A stretch of 64,000 bases of DNA, from contig OW204005.1 of the NCBI GenBank assembly GCA_934047225.1, positions 21,894,396-21,958,395 of the forward strand. The letters run 5' to 3'. Position 1 is the first letter of the stretch, and every line of letters starts with the position of its first letter. Shown here one piece after another: positions 10,980-23,433 of this stretch. The notes below the pieces were generated by a model, which did not search any database, was not told where the DNA came from, and worked only from the letters and a program-made list of their open reading frames with translations. A program made the position numbers and the translations under genes. This DNA comes from Ypsolopha sequella (lineage: Eukaryota > Arthropoda > Insecta > Lepidoptera > Ypsolophidae).

Positions 10980-11917
10980 TCACTACATAGTATAAAACAA
11001 AGTCGCTTCCCGCTGTCTGTCTGTCCCTATGTATGCTTACATCTTTAAAACTACGCAACGGATTTTGATGCGTTTTTTTTATTAGATAGAATGATTCAAG
11101 AGAAAGGTTTATATGTATAATACATCCATAATATAGTAGAGAAACACTGATAATTTTAGAGGTTTCTAATGTGATGTCGTAAATAAATACATTTTTTTGC
11201 GCTTACATTGCAAACGCTGGCTGAACCCTACGAGATAGATCAAAATAATGTACTACAGTATTGTACACCTTAAAAAGGTCTACAAAAAAATCCGAGATGG
11301 TATATGGTATATTATCTCTTAGGGATAATCCACAATAACCATTTTTTATCCTTTATTTTTTATGAGAAATAATGGCTTATTTACAAAGCGATTTTAAACA
11401 ATACAGCATTAATCCTTATCCAATTAAGTACCTTAAGGCGATATGTAAAAGTTTTAGCGTCCCTGTTACTCCATATGCGAAAAAACCCTCAGTGCGAGAG
11501 TGACGGATTCGCGGAAAAGTAGCAAAAAGTCGGTATTTTATTGATATAAAATGTACTAAAGTTGCTATCAAAATTTCGTTTAACCAGGTCCTAGATATCG
11601 TTAAAACCCATCTAATAAAATATAATTGCAGTCCATATGTCATTCTAAATTGTCAAACCAGGAGAATTGGTGCCGAAAAAGACCTCACTTCAATAAATAT
11701 TTCTATCGAGCCGAACTTCTCCAATCGCGTTTCTGTTTTAACAGATCCCTAGAAAAAGAATCCAAAAATAATATATATTTTTTTCAAAATAATACATTAT
11801 TTACTGAAGTAGATATGCACGTTCTTAAAGTGTCAATTTTTTTTTCGTAGCGCCTTAAATACTGTAGTATATTTAGTATTAGCATTGCACCCGTGCGAAG
11901 CCGGGGCGGTCCGCTAG
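10980..11917 (+). mobile_element. Non-autonomous Helitron (Lep1-like)
   Basis: It begins TCACTACATAGTATAAAAC, followed by a CTGTCTGTCTGTCC motif, and ends with CCGTGCGAAGCCGGGGCGG then TCCGCTAG. The last bases contain the GCGGTCCGC hairpin just before CTAG, the standard Helitron 3' end. It sits between A (10979) and T (11918), the usual Helitron target, with no duplication. Family B copy 1 is nested inside (11433-11858). Without it the Helitron is about 510 bp and has no Rep/helicase gene, so it depended on another element. Confidence 0.85.
11433..11858 (+). mobile_element. TTAA-flanked MITE, family B copy 1 (without D)
   Basis: 426 bp from TTAAGGCGATATGTAAAAG to TCGTAGCGCCTTAA. The terminal repeats (TTAAGGCG...CGCCTTAA) are inverted. 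This copy lacks the D insertion seen in copies 2, 4 and 5 and so shows the unoccupied site, AACCAGGTCCTAG. It is inserted in the Helitron, so it is younger than it. Confidence 0.85.
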
Positions 11918-12400
11918 TGGAATATTAATGAAGAAATATAGAAAATCGGACTTGGTAGTTTGTGCCATAGAATCTAGAAAAAAAAAAACGTAAAATTTTG
12001 AAGGATGTTTTCATCTAGAGGTCATTGAATAGAATTTAAATATATATATATATATATCTTAAAAAAGTAAAAAAGGGGTGCCATCAACTTTGTCACTTTT
12101 TGACCATTACTTGGTCTATATAAAAAATTAGACTTTTTGTAGTACGGAATTTGGAATTTCTGTTTTATGTACATAATATACTGTATATAATATAAGTCTG
12201 TGACCTGTGACGAAAAAAAATAAAAAAATTCTTTTACTGGTTGTTGTGACGTCACTAAACCCTGGTAGAGCCAGGCCCGAATCGCGCTTGGCCGGTTGTT
12301 AACCTTTAAAAAAGCTTAAACTAATAACTTTTTAGTAAAAATCACTAAAATAAAATCAGCTGTCCCATAGAAAAACTACTTCCATAATGTCTGCTACGCA
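11918..12400. other. No gene; (AT)n at 12039-12058
   Basis: AT-rich. A short fragment at 12284-12299 (GCGCTTGGCCGGTTGT) matches the terminus of family I. Confidence 0.45.
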
Positions 12401-12660
12401 ATACCAAAGGGTAACCAACGGGTCCCATTACTAAGACTCCGCTGTCCGTCTGTCCGTCCGTCTGTCACCAGGCTGTATCTAATGAACCGTGATAGCTAGA
12501 TAGTTGAAATTTTCATGTAGCCGCTATAACAACAAATACTAAAAACCAGAATAAAATAAATATTTAAGAGGGCTCCCATACAACAGACATGTTTTTTGCC
12601 GTTTTTATAGATAGTACGGAGCCCTTCGTGCGCAAGTCCGACTCGCACTTGGCCGGTTGT
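12401..12660 (+). mobile_element. Lepidopteran interspersed repeat, family I copy 1
   Basis: It runs from AAAGGGTAACCAACGGGTCC to TCCGACTCGCACTTGGCCGG. The GTCCGTCTGTC and GGGCTCCCATAC landmarks are shared with 27738-27985 and 47690-47790. This repeat is common in moth and butterfly genomes; it is probably a MITE. Confidence 0.75.
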
Positions 12661-13251
12661 TTGCGTTTTCGTCGTTGGCTCAACAGTAAAAGTTGTTTGT
12701 ATAGACGAGTCCCAACTCTAGTTTTCAGCTTTTCACTGACAAAAGTCCAGCTAGTATATTATTGCACAATATTTGATTGCCCTAACAGTTTCTCGGAGGT
12801 CTTAAATACAATCCATAACACCAACACATAATCGTAACCTATAGATAGAACACACAAAGTAAAGCTACCCATAGTACATGAATCGCATATATAGGGTGTT
12901 TGTTACAGCACATGTATGGCATATCCAGAATTGTAACTAGGCTTAGAGCGCAGGACCTGGGCGCAGCTAGCGAACTGATATGTTGAGCCAAAATGTCGCA
13001 GAATAGCACATTAGTCCTTTAAGAACAGACATCATGACGCGACCAACTCAGTTGTGGGCGTGGCCAAATGTCATAGCTATATTTAATTGCACCTTGCTCG
13101 CTCCATGAAACTTGCGAGGACAATACCATCGTGCCAATATCGTCGGTGGGCGCAAAATTGAGCAGTAGTGTAGTCGTCTTCGCACGCTCGTAGGGCGTGC
13201 ACAGGTACGGGTCTCAGTTTGATCAACTATACCCGGGCTTCTTCTCCGCGG
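12661..13251. other. No gene seen
   Basis: Mixed composition. The phrase CGCGACCAACTCAGTTGTG at 13038 has an inverted counterpart at about 31198-31222, suggesting an unclassified repeat. No coding support. Confidence 0.45.
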
Positions 13252-13259
13252 GCTACAGC

Positions 13260-13675
13260 TAGGGTTGCCAGATGTCCGGTTTTGGACCGGACAGTACGGT
13301 TTTTTGAACGGCTGCCCGGTCTAGAAAATTTTTGGAAAACCGGACAATAGAATGTCCGTTTTTTTTAATACGCGATAAATATACCTTATTCACGGGAGTA
13401 TTTAAGAGGAAAAGCCATGAGCGATTCTGGCGGGCGGTAGCAAGACTTACGGGAGAGAGGGGCGCTCCCCGCTCCATAGTGGATGAACTTTGTAATTTCG
13501 GTAATTTTCATAGTTTGATCTGGCCAAAATTAAGGGACAAAAGGGACACTTTGATTATTCGACAAATTGTATTAAAAAAAATCAAAGGGCAATCAAATTT
13601 GATTTTGGCCAGATCAAACTGATCTTTTGATAAAAAATGTTCGGTTTTTTTTATCTGGACCATCTGACAACCCTA
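13260..13675. mobile_element. hAT-type MITE with 8-bp target duplication
   Basis: 416 bp. The ends are TAGGGTTGCCAGATG and CATCTGACAACCCTA, a typical hAT terminal repeat, flanked by a perfect 8-bp duplication GCTACAGC (13252-13259 and 13676-13683). Inside is a second inverted repeat, AGTTTGATCTGGCCAAAAT at about 13513 and its complement ending at 13619. It has no transposase. The perfect duplication suggests a fairly recent insertion. Confidence 0.9.
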
Positions 13676-13683
13676 GCTACAGC

Positions 13684-15012
13684 CCGCGATTGAAAACTTG
13701 TTTCAGGAGTGACCACCTTTTGGCAAGACTGAGTGGACGTTTTTCAAACATTAGTTTTGGTTATCTAGATTTTTTGATTTTATCTAAAACCATAAAAGCA
13801 TATTCAGGTACACTTTTGGTAAAAACCCGTTAAATTTACGTATTTTGGGGGGTTGTTGTTAAGATACTTCTCAAATTTCACGATTTTTAGTTCGACTTAA
13901 ACATAGAGCTAGATAATGTTAATGGGTTTAGCCTAAAAATATTATAATAACATTCCAAAGACACCCAACAATGTGTTGACAGCGTTTGTATGGAGGTTTA
14001 CGCGTAACGGCGCTTCAGCGGAAGTATAGCCTAAAATAAAGTTAACAGTTATTATATTTCTTGATTTCTTCGCAAACGCATTTGGTATATATACTTGTCA
14101 TACTCGCACATACATAGCAACCGCTTCTTGCACTATTATTATGGGTAAAATCTTTGATTTTATATAAATGCCATGGTATCATGTACTTGAGCTATGAATT
14201 TTCACTCCGTTTATTGGCGTTTTTAGTGCCTCGCTTCTATGCACGTGTTTTTTGATTGGAACTCAAAATACTGTTATTTTTTGTATGTCTGTCTATCCGC
14301 GATATACCTTTCTATTTTGTATGCAGATGCATGATGGATGACTATGACAGTACCTGGAAAAAATAAACGGATACAGACTATTAAATAAAGTGTACTTTCA
14401 AGATGTCATTTGCATTTAGAAGCAGGATCCGTGTGTAAAATAACTCTCTGCTCTGCTCTGATTATTGAATTTATAAACTTATTACATACTGAACGGTGGT
14501 TGTAGAAAAACATTGTGATGTAAACCTGCGCATACCCGCAGTTTGTAAGATAGTTTCGAGCCACGATCTGGACTTGGATCTATTGTTTTAAGCGATTTAA
14601 GAAGTTAAATATGGCGTATTTGTGCTCAAAGTACGGCTATAAAAATCACCCATTATCACGTTGGGACTTGAAAATCTTCGGTGGAAAAGGGTGTAAGATT
14701 TTTGACTGTTTGTGGAGGGTGTCAGAGGTATTTCAAAGTGCGTACGTGGTTGTATACATATACCCTCCGAAATATATGTACTGTACAAATTTTTACGAAA
14801 TAATCCAAGCTGCACTATTGGAATCCTGCCCTGGGCGCGAGTGACCCTAGATACGGCGCTGCTCTATACACTATACAGGCTGCGTCGACGTCTTGACGCG
14901 TTCGCCACGCGTGGCTGAGTAGCTTGTACGAATCTTGTCATAATCTTCAAGTGAGCACATGACGTTGTGAAATGGGAGATGGTTCTTGAGATTTATTTTT
15001 GAAAATATAGTT
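13684..15012. other. No gene seen
   Basis: No recognisable coding or repeat signature except 14540-14605, related to 7000-7065. Open frames around 14611-14918 overlap in several frames and have no family features. Confidence 0.45.
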
Positions 15013-15284
15013 ATATACAAGTTGACTTTTTGATCATCGTCCAAATTCATACTGGTGGCTTGGTAAGTTATCAGTATCATAGATCAATAACAATTTTGGT
15101 GAAATTCGTAAAATGAAATTTCGACTCCCCATAGTGATTCACTCGGGATTGGAACTGAATTTATATGGGAAGCCGAAATTTCATTTTACGAATTTCACAA
15201 AAATTGTTACTGATCCAAGATACTGATCGCTTATCAAGCCTCCAGTATGAATTTGGACGATCATCAAAAAGGTCACCTTGTATA
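15013..15284. mobile_element. Foldback MITE, family J copy 1
   Basis: Inverted over nearly its whole length: TTGATCATCGTCCAAATTCA at the left is mirrored by TGAATTTGGACGATCATCAA at the right, and GTGAAATTCGTAAAATGAAA is mirrored as well. TATA flanks both ends. Other copies (40763-41015, 59185-59449) are inside family K; this one is not. Confidence 0.85.
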
Positions 15285-15501
15285 CATATTTAGGGATGGG
15301 AAGGAGCTTGCTTTAGGGAATCTGTTGAAAAACGAATTGAATTTTTTAGGAGAATCGATGGCTGTCAAATCACCAATGTCAAACAATGTGTTTTTTAATA
15401 AATTAATATTAATTTGAAAAAATCACTCACTGTATTGGGATTTTAGTTTTAAAAACTGCGATAGAGGACCACTAAATATTAATGAAAACAATCCTTATTC
15501 G

Positions 15502-15577
15502 TGATTTATATAAAAACGGCTCACCTCAATACGTGTTATGATCGGGAAATTGAGGTGAGCCGTTTTTATATAAATCA
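15502..15577. repeat. Perfect hairpin, family O copy 1 (internally deleted)
   Basis: 29-bp arms 15502-15530 and 15549-15577 (TGATTTATATAAAAACGGCT...) around ACGTGTTATGATCGGGAA. The longer form is at 47348-47567. Confidence 0.85.
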
Positions 15578-16579
15578 TGAATTATCCTCAAGTCTCATTT
15601 AATCCTTATTCGTTTTAACTACATAAAGTACGTGGTGAAACAGAAAAAAGTAAAAAAAAAAAACACCCTAACCTACATTGCAAAATAAACTATTCTTTCT
15701 CATTCATTCAACACTTTACGCATTAATTTCCAAACGCTCCCGAATCTGCGGATTTATCCGGTAACAGCCAATACCGTGTGTATCGTACGCCTCGCGTATG
15801 TATGTATGCTGCATACATACAAAGCAACTCCCAATTGTGTATACCTGTAGGTATATGTTTGTATATTTACTAGTACATAGACAGTTATTTGGTTACGTGT
15901 GATTTACGCCACGTATATACCACGTAGGTACTTGTGTGGGTGCCTTGTAATTAAGATGTCATAATGAGCCACAAATTATACTACTAAATATAACCTAGGT
16001 AACTTACATTGTTTTGGAAGAGAGACGTTAAATTAAAATACTCTAAAATTACTAAAACTTGATAAAGCATTTCAAAATCAATTGGTAATCCTTGTGAACA
16101 ATTCCAATAAAAAAAAAATTGAATAAACATTATTTCTAACGAACGTTTAACCTGAAAAAAGGAAACTATTGTTTTAGCAATAAAAAGAACTCAACAGTTT
16201 AAAAAGATCTAAGAGGTTTTGTTTAATTAAACCGTTTACATATTGTATTGAAAAACCATTAGTTCCTTCTTAAACATTCTAATTTATATTACTTGATTTT
16301 TTGTTTAATGTATCATAGCATAAAAAAAATTCATTCCTTAAATATAGCAGGCATCTTTAGATTTCATCAAAGATTTTTCACTCCATCTACTAAGGATGTT
16401 TTTATCATAAAAACAATTAATCAAAACAACTAACGCAGTCCTTCTGCCAAGTTAACTTCAATGATCTTCAGTAATAGATTTAATGGATATTGCATCAACC
16501 AACTTGAGATAATAAACCCATCAGAATCTGTCCTATTGTCTGATTATTCTGAAACGTAATTGGTCAGTTGGCCACCTAA
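15578..16579. other. No gene seen
   Basis: AT-rich, apparently unique sequence; nothing recognised. Confidence 0.5.
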
Positions 16580-18106
16580 ATCATTGCTCCTTCGTGACTA
16601 TCACCACCAGCTATTACCTCCAAGTCATCATTGCCATTACCGTGGGCTTCGGCCCCGCAAATAACCATCGCGTAATTTTTTCGTCGATCGATTGTGTCGC
16701 CGGGAATGTGCGTATGTTTGGAGTGTCATTGATGCATTTCGAAGTGGGCTGTGGGGGCAGCAGGGGACATGGGGGCAGGCTTCCACCGGACAAGAGGACC
16801 TACAGAATTATACGATATGAACGCACCCAGTCAGTAACCGCACAGACTTGGCAGCGGACGCGTGTCTGTCCCGCGGCGCTAGTTTGAAATTCTTCGCGAA
16901 ATTTGAACCGTTTTGTCGAATTCTTGGCCGCTGCTAAGTAGTGCATTTCGGAATAAGGTTAGATTGGTGCTGTTTATGCGTTTTTTGGGCATGTGTTCGC
17001 AATAAAAAGTTGTATTTAGGAATGTAAAGTTTTATCGTCTTGAAGTGTCTAGTTTTTGTCGCTGGTATTGCAGGTTTTGCATGTACGTGTACAGGAATGG
17101 GTATTAGATCCGATGAGTAAGTGGACCTTGGCATTAGATGGTAAAAAAATGCAATTAGAGCGGCAGGTTTTCTAAGTTTCCTTTGTCACGCTAGTCCTGC
17201 CATTGTTTTTAGTTGTTGCCTCGCTTGACAACTTTGAACGTGGAATGGAGGCAGTTTTCCGATAGAAACTTTTCTCGCGTCCCTCTTTTTGTGAAGTTTG
17301 AATGTGGTTTGTTGGGTGCATGTTGGGTGATAATGACAGGAGTACCTATCTATTGGTTTTGTTACCTAATGTTTGGGGTAATTTGTGTTATTTCTACGAA
17401 TACCAATAGTAATTTTATTGTCAGTTGGTGATATATTATTAAATAATTGAACTTATCATGATATTTGTATATTAATTAGAGTAATTTTACCGAGATTATT
17501 AAGGAAAAGTTTTCATAGGGAAATAACTTTACTTAAATATACTAGGCTCGCAGATATCCCTGAAGTTGATTTCACAATATTACATGTAGTTTTTAGTAAA
17601 AAAGTAATTTTGGAGTGCAAGCGCGCGTCCAGCTAATCAAATGTTTCACGGTCCCAACAATATCGCTTTGATAACAAGCGTTGAATGCCTACTCAACAAC
17701 AAATATGTTGCCCTGGTAACTGAAATAACTAGAACATTGAAAACATTTCCATTGCTTTTTAAATTTTACTATAATGTAAAATACCGAAGCAAAGACGATT
17801 ATTGCCTGAAATTAGCCCAAGTTATTCCACTAATCAACGTACCAATTCGCTAAAAACAGTCGACGCCATTCTAAGAAGCCGTTATAGGTTTAATGAGGGC
17901 CCAACGTGCCTTTGGTACTCAGAATTACGTTGGTAGGCTTATAAAAACGTAGAAGGGCGTCGCAAAACTAGCCTGTTAGGTAGTTAAAGCCATATAGCCA
18001 CTATAGGACTTAAACCACCGTGCCTAAAGCCATTACAGTGGCCTTGTCGTTATCGCGAAAGAAATAACAGGGCCGGTGCACTGACCGCATTCTGACGACC
18101 GAAACG
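16580..18106. other. Apparently unique, GC-richer sequence; possible but unproven gene vicinity
   Basis: 16600-17000 and 17850-18110 lack the repeat families seen elsewhere and are richer in G and C. CCCAGTCAGTAACC at 16828 contains TCAGT, the arthropod initiator consensus, but there is no TATA box nearby and no open frame with family features. It may hold a 5' untranslated exon of a gene outside the window; transcript data would be needed. Confidence 0.25.
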
Positions 18107-18262
18107 ATGCAGATCTATCTACTAACCGTGGTTTTTGTAACTCTTGTGTCGATCAGCATAGAGATGATTGTGGGTTATCTCGGCCGTCTAAGTGGTCTTG
18201 GTGGGGTTGACGGTGTTATTATCGCGTATAGCATGAGAATGAGAGGCCCTTTGCGATTTTAA
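18107..18262 (+). CDS. Small ORF with signal-peptide-like N-terminus (doubtful)
   Basis: A 51-codon frame starting MQIYLLTVVFVTLVSISIE. Residues 3-23 are hydrophobic, like a signal peptide or membrane anchor, and the rest (GRLSGLGGVDGV...) has no known motif. The start context GAAACGATG is mediocre. It lies in the GC-richer, repeat-free stretch. It could be a first coding exon, a small secreted peptide or chance; I do not recognise a family and lean to chance. Confidence 0.15.
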   Translation: MQIYLLTVVFVTLVSISIEMIVGYLGRLSGLGGVDGVIIAYSMRMRGPLRF

Positions 18263-18762
18263 TCTAGTTGAGCTCCGGTGTCGCTCTGCAGGCTTGGTAC
18301 TTTTTATTTTTGTTCGCGGAATAACTGTACTTGCAATTTTGGTTTCATTTTACTTATTTCTCACATGAACAGTGGTTTTTTTGTCTTTAATCTTAAAATA
18401 ATGTAGGTTTCTATGACTTTAAAGTATGTATATATCATCAAGTACACTCCCAATTACTAGTCCAAATCAACAAAACTCGAAAGCCACCAACTTTGACAAA
18501 AGCGAAGCTAAACCTAAAATGAGTATGTAATAAAAAAAAAATAGACCATGCACTGACATTCGCATACAATACTAGAAACGGTGCTGGCAAACAGAAACCG
18601 GTTCATTGAAAAGTGTGCAAACATGAGGGGTTAAAAGTTTAAAAAGCTTAAAGCGACCTATTTTTTTTTTAACTGAATGAATGTCGAGCACTGACCTACG
18701 CAAGTTTACGGGGGTAAAGCCAATGGGGACGAATGCATTGCCTGCTAAAGGAAATGTTAATA
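18263..18762. other. No gene seen
   Basis: AT-rich; nothing recognised. Confidence 0.5.
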
Positions 18763-19073
18763 GTAGTTTATGCTACAAGGGCGAAAAGGAATAAATTACG
18801 AACGTAACCGAGTAATTTATTGCTCTTACGCCCGTGTATCATACTACGTTTTTCAATGCATAGTGTGAGAAAATAAAACAAATATAATCTTGTGAACTTT
18901 AAATCATGATTGGCTCAAAAGGACTGTATCCAGAGTCGTTAAACAGTGGAAAAAAAGTATAACCATTGCAAATAAATAAAAAAATAATAATAATAAAGCC
19001 CTAGGGCAAAATAATCGACTTTCTGTTCGGTTTTGATGCATAAAAAGTGGGCCTTTACGAGCACTTGCATTGC
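18763..19073 (+). mobile_element. Repeat family F copy 2
   Basis: Matches 21447-21832 but lacks the palindromic ~35 bp after AATAAATTACGA and ~40 bp near AAAGCTGCAGGTTAGCC. Landmarks: CTACAAGGGCGAAAAGG, GCCCTAGGGCAAAATAATCG, CGAGCACTTGCATTG. Confidence 0.7.
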
Positions 19074-19324
19074 AATGGCACGCGTTATACGTAGTCCTTC
19101 TTCTATGGGTTATACAACTACCATGGTTATTGTAATGAAACAGAAGTTTTTTTTTTATCATACCAAGCAAACGTTGTTTATGAAGGTTGATTAATATTGA
19201 TTGAAAACAAGAAGTTTGTAATCTTCTTGATTCAAACATAATTTTAATCTAAAATTATTTCTCCGGCAAACTTTTCCTTAATAATTTCTGACAAGGACAA
19301 CAGAAAATAGCTGTATTTCTTTTC

Positions 19325-19815
19325 AATGCAGTTGCTCGTAAAGTTTTCTTTTTTGTGTAACAAAATTATGCGGAAACCGACTCTTTATTTCACGCGTGAA
19401 ATAAACTAATTTTTTTAAGTTTTTGACTCTGTGGTGCATGGTGCCAGTCATAAAATTTAAAAAATTACAAAGATGCAAGGAGGTTTTGCTTTCCAAAAAC
19501 TTTTGTTTCCGCAAACAAAAATATTTTTCACATTATTGGCTGTATGTATACTGTACCTTTGCCTCAAGAAAGAAAAAACTGTATGAAACGCGCGCTCTGC
19601 AAAGAAAGCACGCCATTTTGTTGTAAATAGGCTTTGGTGAAATAAAATTACTTTCTTTACTATACTTATTTTTTTGTTGTATTTCCTCGCAAAATGCATT
19701 GAAAAATGTTGCAAGATACTTGAGCGTAAAAGGTTTTTATCCGAATGCGTGACAATGAAAACACTCGCTGCGCTCGTGTTTTCAATTTGGCACTTATTCG
19801 TATAAAACCTTACAG
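19325..19815 (-). mobile_element. Distant relative of family F
   Basis: GCAGTTGCTCGTAAAG at the left, and CCTCGCAAAATGCATTGAAAA with CACTCGCTGCGCTCGTGTTTT at the right, follow the landmark order of family F but with low similarity in between. Confidence 0.45.
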
Positions 19816-20473
19816 TCCGCACATGTATCTTAAATAACAATTTTCATATAGTCTGTATATAATTCCCTTTTATTTTTTAATCGACCTATCATATAGCATG
19901 ATAGATCATGGCCTGCTATTGAACAATAAACTTTTATATTTGTTTGTTAAATACTCCATTATAATTAGCGTATCGATAAAACTGGAACTATTTATTGCGA
20001 ACACATGCTTTTTTATCTGCAACAATAAGAAATTATAATACCAATAACATTCTCTTTTTCGATAGGTCATCAGATTATTATATGTATTTGCCAATAATGG
20101 GGGCAACAGACTAAACATAAGCAAAAACTGACAAAAGAAACCAAAGACTTCATAGAGTGCTGTGTGTAACCAAAAATATTTTCAAGATGGCTGCCAAAAG
20201 AAAAGCCGGCGCATTGCTGCAACATGTCTTGCCAAAGGTAACATTGCTTTTTTTTCTGCACGTATTTCTGTTTTCCACGTTTTATACTGGCTGAACTTTT
20301 AGTCGCTAAAGCGAAGAAACTACTCTCTACGAACCTTTACAACAAAGCCAATACTGAACTCGAAAAAATTCGCGACTAAACATCTAGCCATTATAACCAT
20401 TTTCAAAGAATCTATAGATTTCCAGTAGTTTAATTGAAATGATTTATATATGATTATATGCCATGATTATAGC
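19816..20473. other. No gene seen
   Basis: AT-rich; no motif recognised. Confidence 0.5.
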
Positions 20474-20655
20474 CAACCCTGAAATCTCAAAAAAAAATCT
20501 GCTCTTCCATACATTTCAACCGAGCGGCATTGGAGTTTTCTATGAAACAGTTAATTTTTTTTTCGAGATACAGGTTTTGTTCCATAGTAAAAGTTGTTCT
20601 ATACCATTGACTGAATAAGCTCTTCAAATATGGTTACACCTTTCTGTTACACGTT
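20474..20655. mobile_element. MITE family W, fragment
   Basis: CCAACCCTGAAATCTC, AAAAAATCTGCTCTTCCATA and AGTAAAAGTTGTTCTAT match the interior of the W element at 44090-44345, diverged and with poor ends. Confidence 0.5.
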
Positions 20656-20961
20656 GTATATGTATATCATATTATTATATGATATATTATTATATTATAT
20701 GACCGACGAATGAGACCGCTCAAAATTTCAAGTAAAAACACCAACAACATCACACAACCACCTAACCACCATCATCGATCATCCAAGAAGAGCAGTGATT
20801 AAATAATATCAAAAATAACCAAAAATAACCAACATAATTTTTAGAGAAACCTACTTTATTATTTTTTAGAAAATAGTTTAAAACTAAAATTGTTTACAAG
20901 TGTCACTTTTACTTTTTATATTTTTTTATTATGATACCTAAATTATATGTCACAATTTTTT
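20656..20961. other. No gene; (TAT)n at about 20665-20702
   Basis: An imperfect ATATTATTATATGATATATT tract; otherwise unremarkable. Confidence 0.5.
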
Positions 20962-21040
20962 TTACATTCGACTGATGACGGCCCCATACCGAGGGCCGAA
21001 ATATATCCAGTAATAATTTTTTAAATTGTTTTAATAACAC
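20962..21040 (+). ncRNA. Hammerhead-like motif in repeat L (doubtful)
   Basis: CTGATGA at 20972 is followed by one extra base, then GGCCC, an 8-base loop, GGGCC and GAAA (20998-21001). That order, CUGAUGA, stem II, GAAA, is the hammerhead ribozyme core, with a one-base insertion before stem II. A short AUA/UAU stem III can form, but no good stem I is visible, so this copy is probably inactive. The same repeat is at 6475-6515 and, diverged, at 37990-38025. Confidence 0.3.
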
Positions 21041-21446
21041 TATACTAATCATATTATTATATTTATCTATGACCCATAGATGGCGCTGCGCATAATTTTG
21101 GAAAATCTGTCTTAACGAACATACCACAGAGTTCAATATTGGAAATAAGTTTATGCTAGTGTTAGTATTGTATTCTGTGGTGTTAATTGGTATCACATGC
21201 ACAATTACTATCTGCCTAAGAAACCTAAGATGACACTAATAACTCCTCATTCCTCATTGGGTTGAAGCCCTTATTTGTAACTAAACCAGGGATAAAGGAG
21301 GAGGGGGGAGTAATCAGGGAAGTGTTTTATTATGGATTTGCTACAAGCAAAATGCACTAACTAGACTTTGATTTGTTAACATTTCGGAAATTTAAATTCG
21401 GCCACACAATGTACGGTTACATTGTGTGGCCGAATTTGTGACATTA
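21041..21446. other. No gene; short inverted repeat 21399-21434
   Basis: AATTCGGCCACACAATGTA is followed at once by TACATTGTGTGGCCGAATT-like sequence, making a small perfect hairpin. Otherwise nothing recognised. Confidence 0.55.
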
Positions 21447-21832
21447 TAGTAGTTTATGCTACAAGGGCGAAAAGGAATAAATTACGAGGACGATTTAAAA
21501 TATGAGCGTAGCGAGTGTTTTAAACGTAACCGAGTAATTTATTGTCTTAAGCCCGTGTATCATACTACGTTTTTCAATGCATAGTGTGAGGAAATAAAAC
21601 AAATATAATCTTGTGAACTGTAAATTATGATTGGCTCAAAAAGACTGTATCCAGAGCCGTTAAACAGTGGAAAAAAGTATAACATTTATGGTTCACAGGA
21701 AAAGCTGCAGGTTAGCCAACCATTGTAAATAAATAAAAAGAATAATAATAATAAAGCCCTAGGGCAAAATAATCGACTTTCTGTTCGGTTTTGATGCATA
21801 AAAAGCGGGCCTTTACGAGCACTTGCATTGAA
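21447..21832 (+). mobile_element. Repeat family F copy 3 (longest)
   Basis: About 386 bp from TAGTAGTTTATGCTACAAGG to CGAGCACTTGCATTG. It keeps the internal palindromic piece (ATTACGAGGACG...GAGCGTAGCGAGTGTTTTAA) that copy 2 lost. Confidence 0.7.
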
Positions 21833-23057
21833 AAAAAATAAACGATTAGTATTATTTTTTCGTTTTTAGTCTGTAATAATCAATAAATACATACATAGAT
21901 GAACTAGTGATCAAATATTCCTCATCGTAATTATAACTTGTCAGTCAATGATCTTTAGGCATCGATTCGTTCATCGGCTTTCACATCTTATTCGGCAATG
22001 AAAAGTATCACCCCTAAAATATAGGGGCTAGCTAGATTCAGGTTTATATTAAGTTGTGATTGTATTCTTTTATGTATGAGATACATGTATATGTATGGGC
22101 CATTGCTATTGTAAGGAAATATGTCAATAAACAATTATTTTTATTATTGACCTAAACCAGTATTGGTACGGTGAACTGCGTGTCAATCTGCCCAATGACA
22201 AATTTTATGACATTGTCATAATCGTTACTTTAAAGTCGTTTATATATTTATATGAGTAGCTTAAACTTGTTAATTTATTTAATCTACGCCCAAACGACAG
22301 GAGTAAAAAAAAATGTGGCTCTAGATGACTCCAAAAAATTAAACTATACTCAAATAAAAATGTAACGATGAGATTCGTTCTCCAACAGTTGTACAGTTTA
22401 ACGATTTATGTAAAAAAAAAAAAACTGTTTCTGTAAATGAACAAGAGTGGCCGAAAACCGTTACATGGCCCAACACTAGTGCCACGACAAGGCTGAGGAA
22501 CCCATCGACGCGACACGTCTGATAATAAAACTGCATCTGAGATCCTTGTAACATATTGGTCAAGGGCAAGTCAAACGTCTTCAGCCTTAGTTCCGTATTT
22601 CATTTTAATTGGACTAACGTTCTGTTTTTATAAACAGACATCTTCCCATATCTATATATATATATAATTTCAATTTATATTTTATTGCATTACTTAACTA
22701 ATAAATTTAAATTATCCTATTAAAAAAAAACTTAAATAACATTTAAATACCTATCTAAAAAAAAAACATTAAACAAACTTACCTGTAAGAAAATTGCAAA
22801 TACGTTCTGTTTTGACATGGCGAATATACAAAGATATGATACTGTTTTCCCCGTAATAAAGTTTTTCATTTTAATTTAAATCGACGTAAATCACAAAATA
22901 TATACTACCAGAAGGCCGACTCGACGACGCACAGTGGCAGGTATTACGTTTCATATACATAGAAATCATATTACGGTTTTTGAACAAAACAAAAATGCAG
23001 GGTTGTCACAACCAACTTGTTGTTCAAAAAACATGCGGAACTTTTTCTCCTCACGGG
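21833..23057. other. No gene seen
   Basis: GGCCATTGCTATTGTAAGG...CAATAAACAATT at 22099-22140 may be a retroposon 3' end. The (AT)n at 22655-22668 and long A runs are the only other features. Confidence 0.45.
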
Positions 23058-23187
23058 AGCGAAAACAGACGCACACATGCATAGACGCGTACGTATGATC
23101 TCGGCAGAATTTCGTATTGGCATTCGACCGACTTCATCCGAGATCGTCGTACGTACGCGTCTATGTGTGCGTGCGGCTGTTTTCGCT
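23058..23187. repeat. Inverted repeat, ~48-bp arms
   Basis: AGCGAAAACAGACGCACACA...GATCTCGG (23058-23104) is mirrored by CCGAGATC...GCGGCTGTTTTCGCT (23138-23187). A foldback element or hairpin source; no coding. Confidence 0.8.
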
Positions 23188-23232
23188 AGTTATGCGGAGT
23201 GAACCGTAAGTGGTTATTTTGTGCCTAGACGT

Positions 23233-23304
23233 CATGACGTCATGCCGGAGCACGACGAGTCGCTTGGCGACATTGTTACGTCACGAGGGTGGTAACAAGC
23301 CACT
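23233..23304 (+). repeat. Short dispersed repeat T copy 1
   Basis: CATGACGTCATGCCGGAGCA, CGACGAGTCGCTTGGC and GAGGGTGGTAACAAG are shared with 56517-56590 at high similarity, but flanks differ. Confidence 0.6.
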
Positions 23305-23433
23305 TGCGTAAAGAAACAATTTTAGCTACAGAACCCTAATACGGCTTCTGTCATACAGACTACCATAAAAATGGCGTAATTAAAGGAATTTATAATGCGA
23401 ACTGCTGCCGTGAACGAACTTGAATGTTACTGC

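Noticed and set aside
16594..16887. 97-codon plus ORF as a gene
   Set aside because: Composition and residues show no family; no splice or promoter context sufficient.
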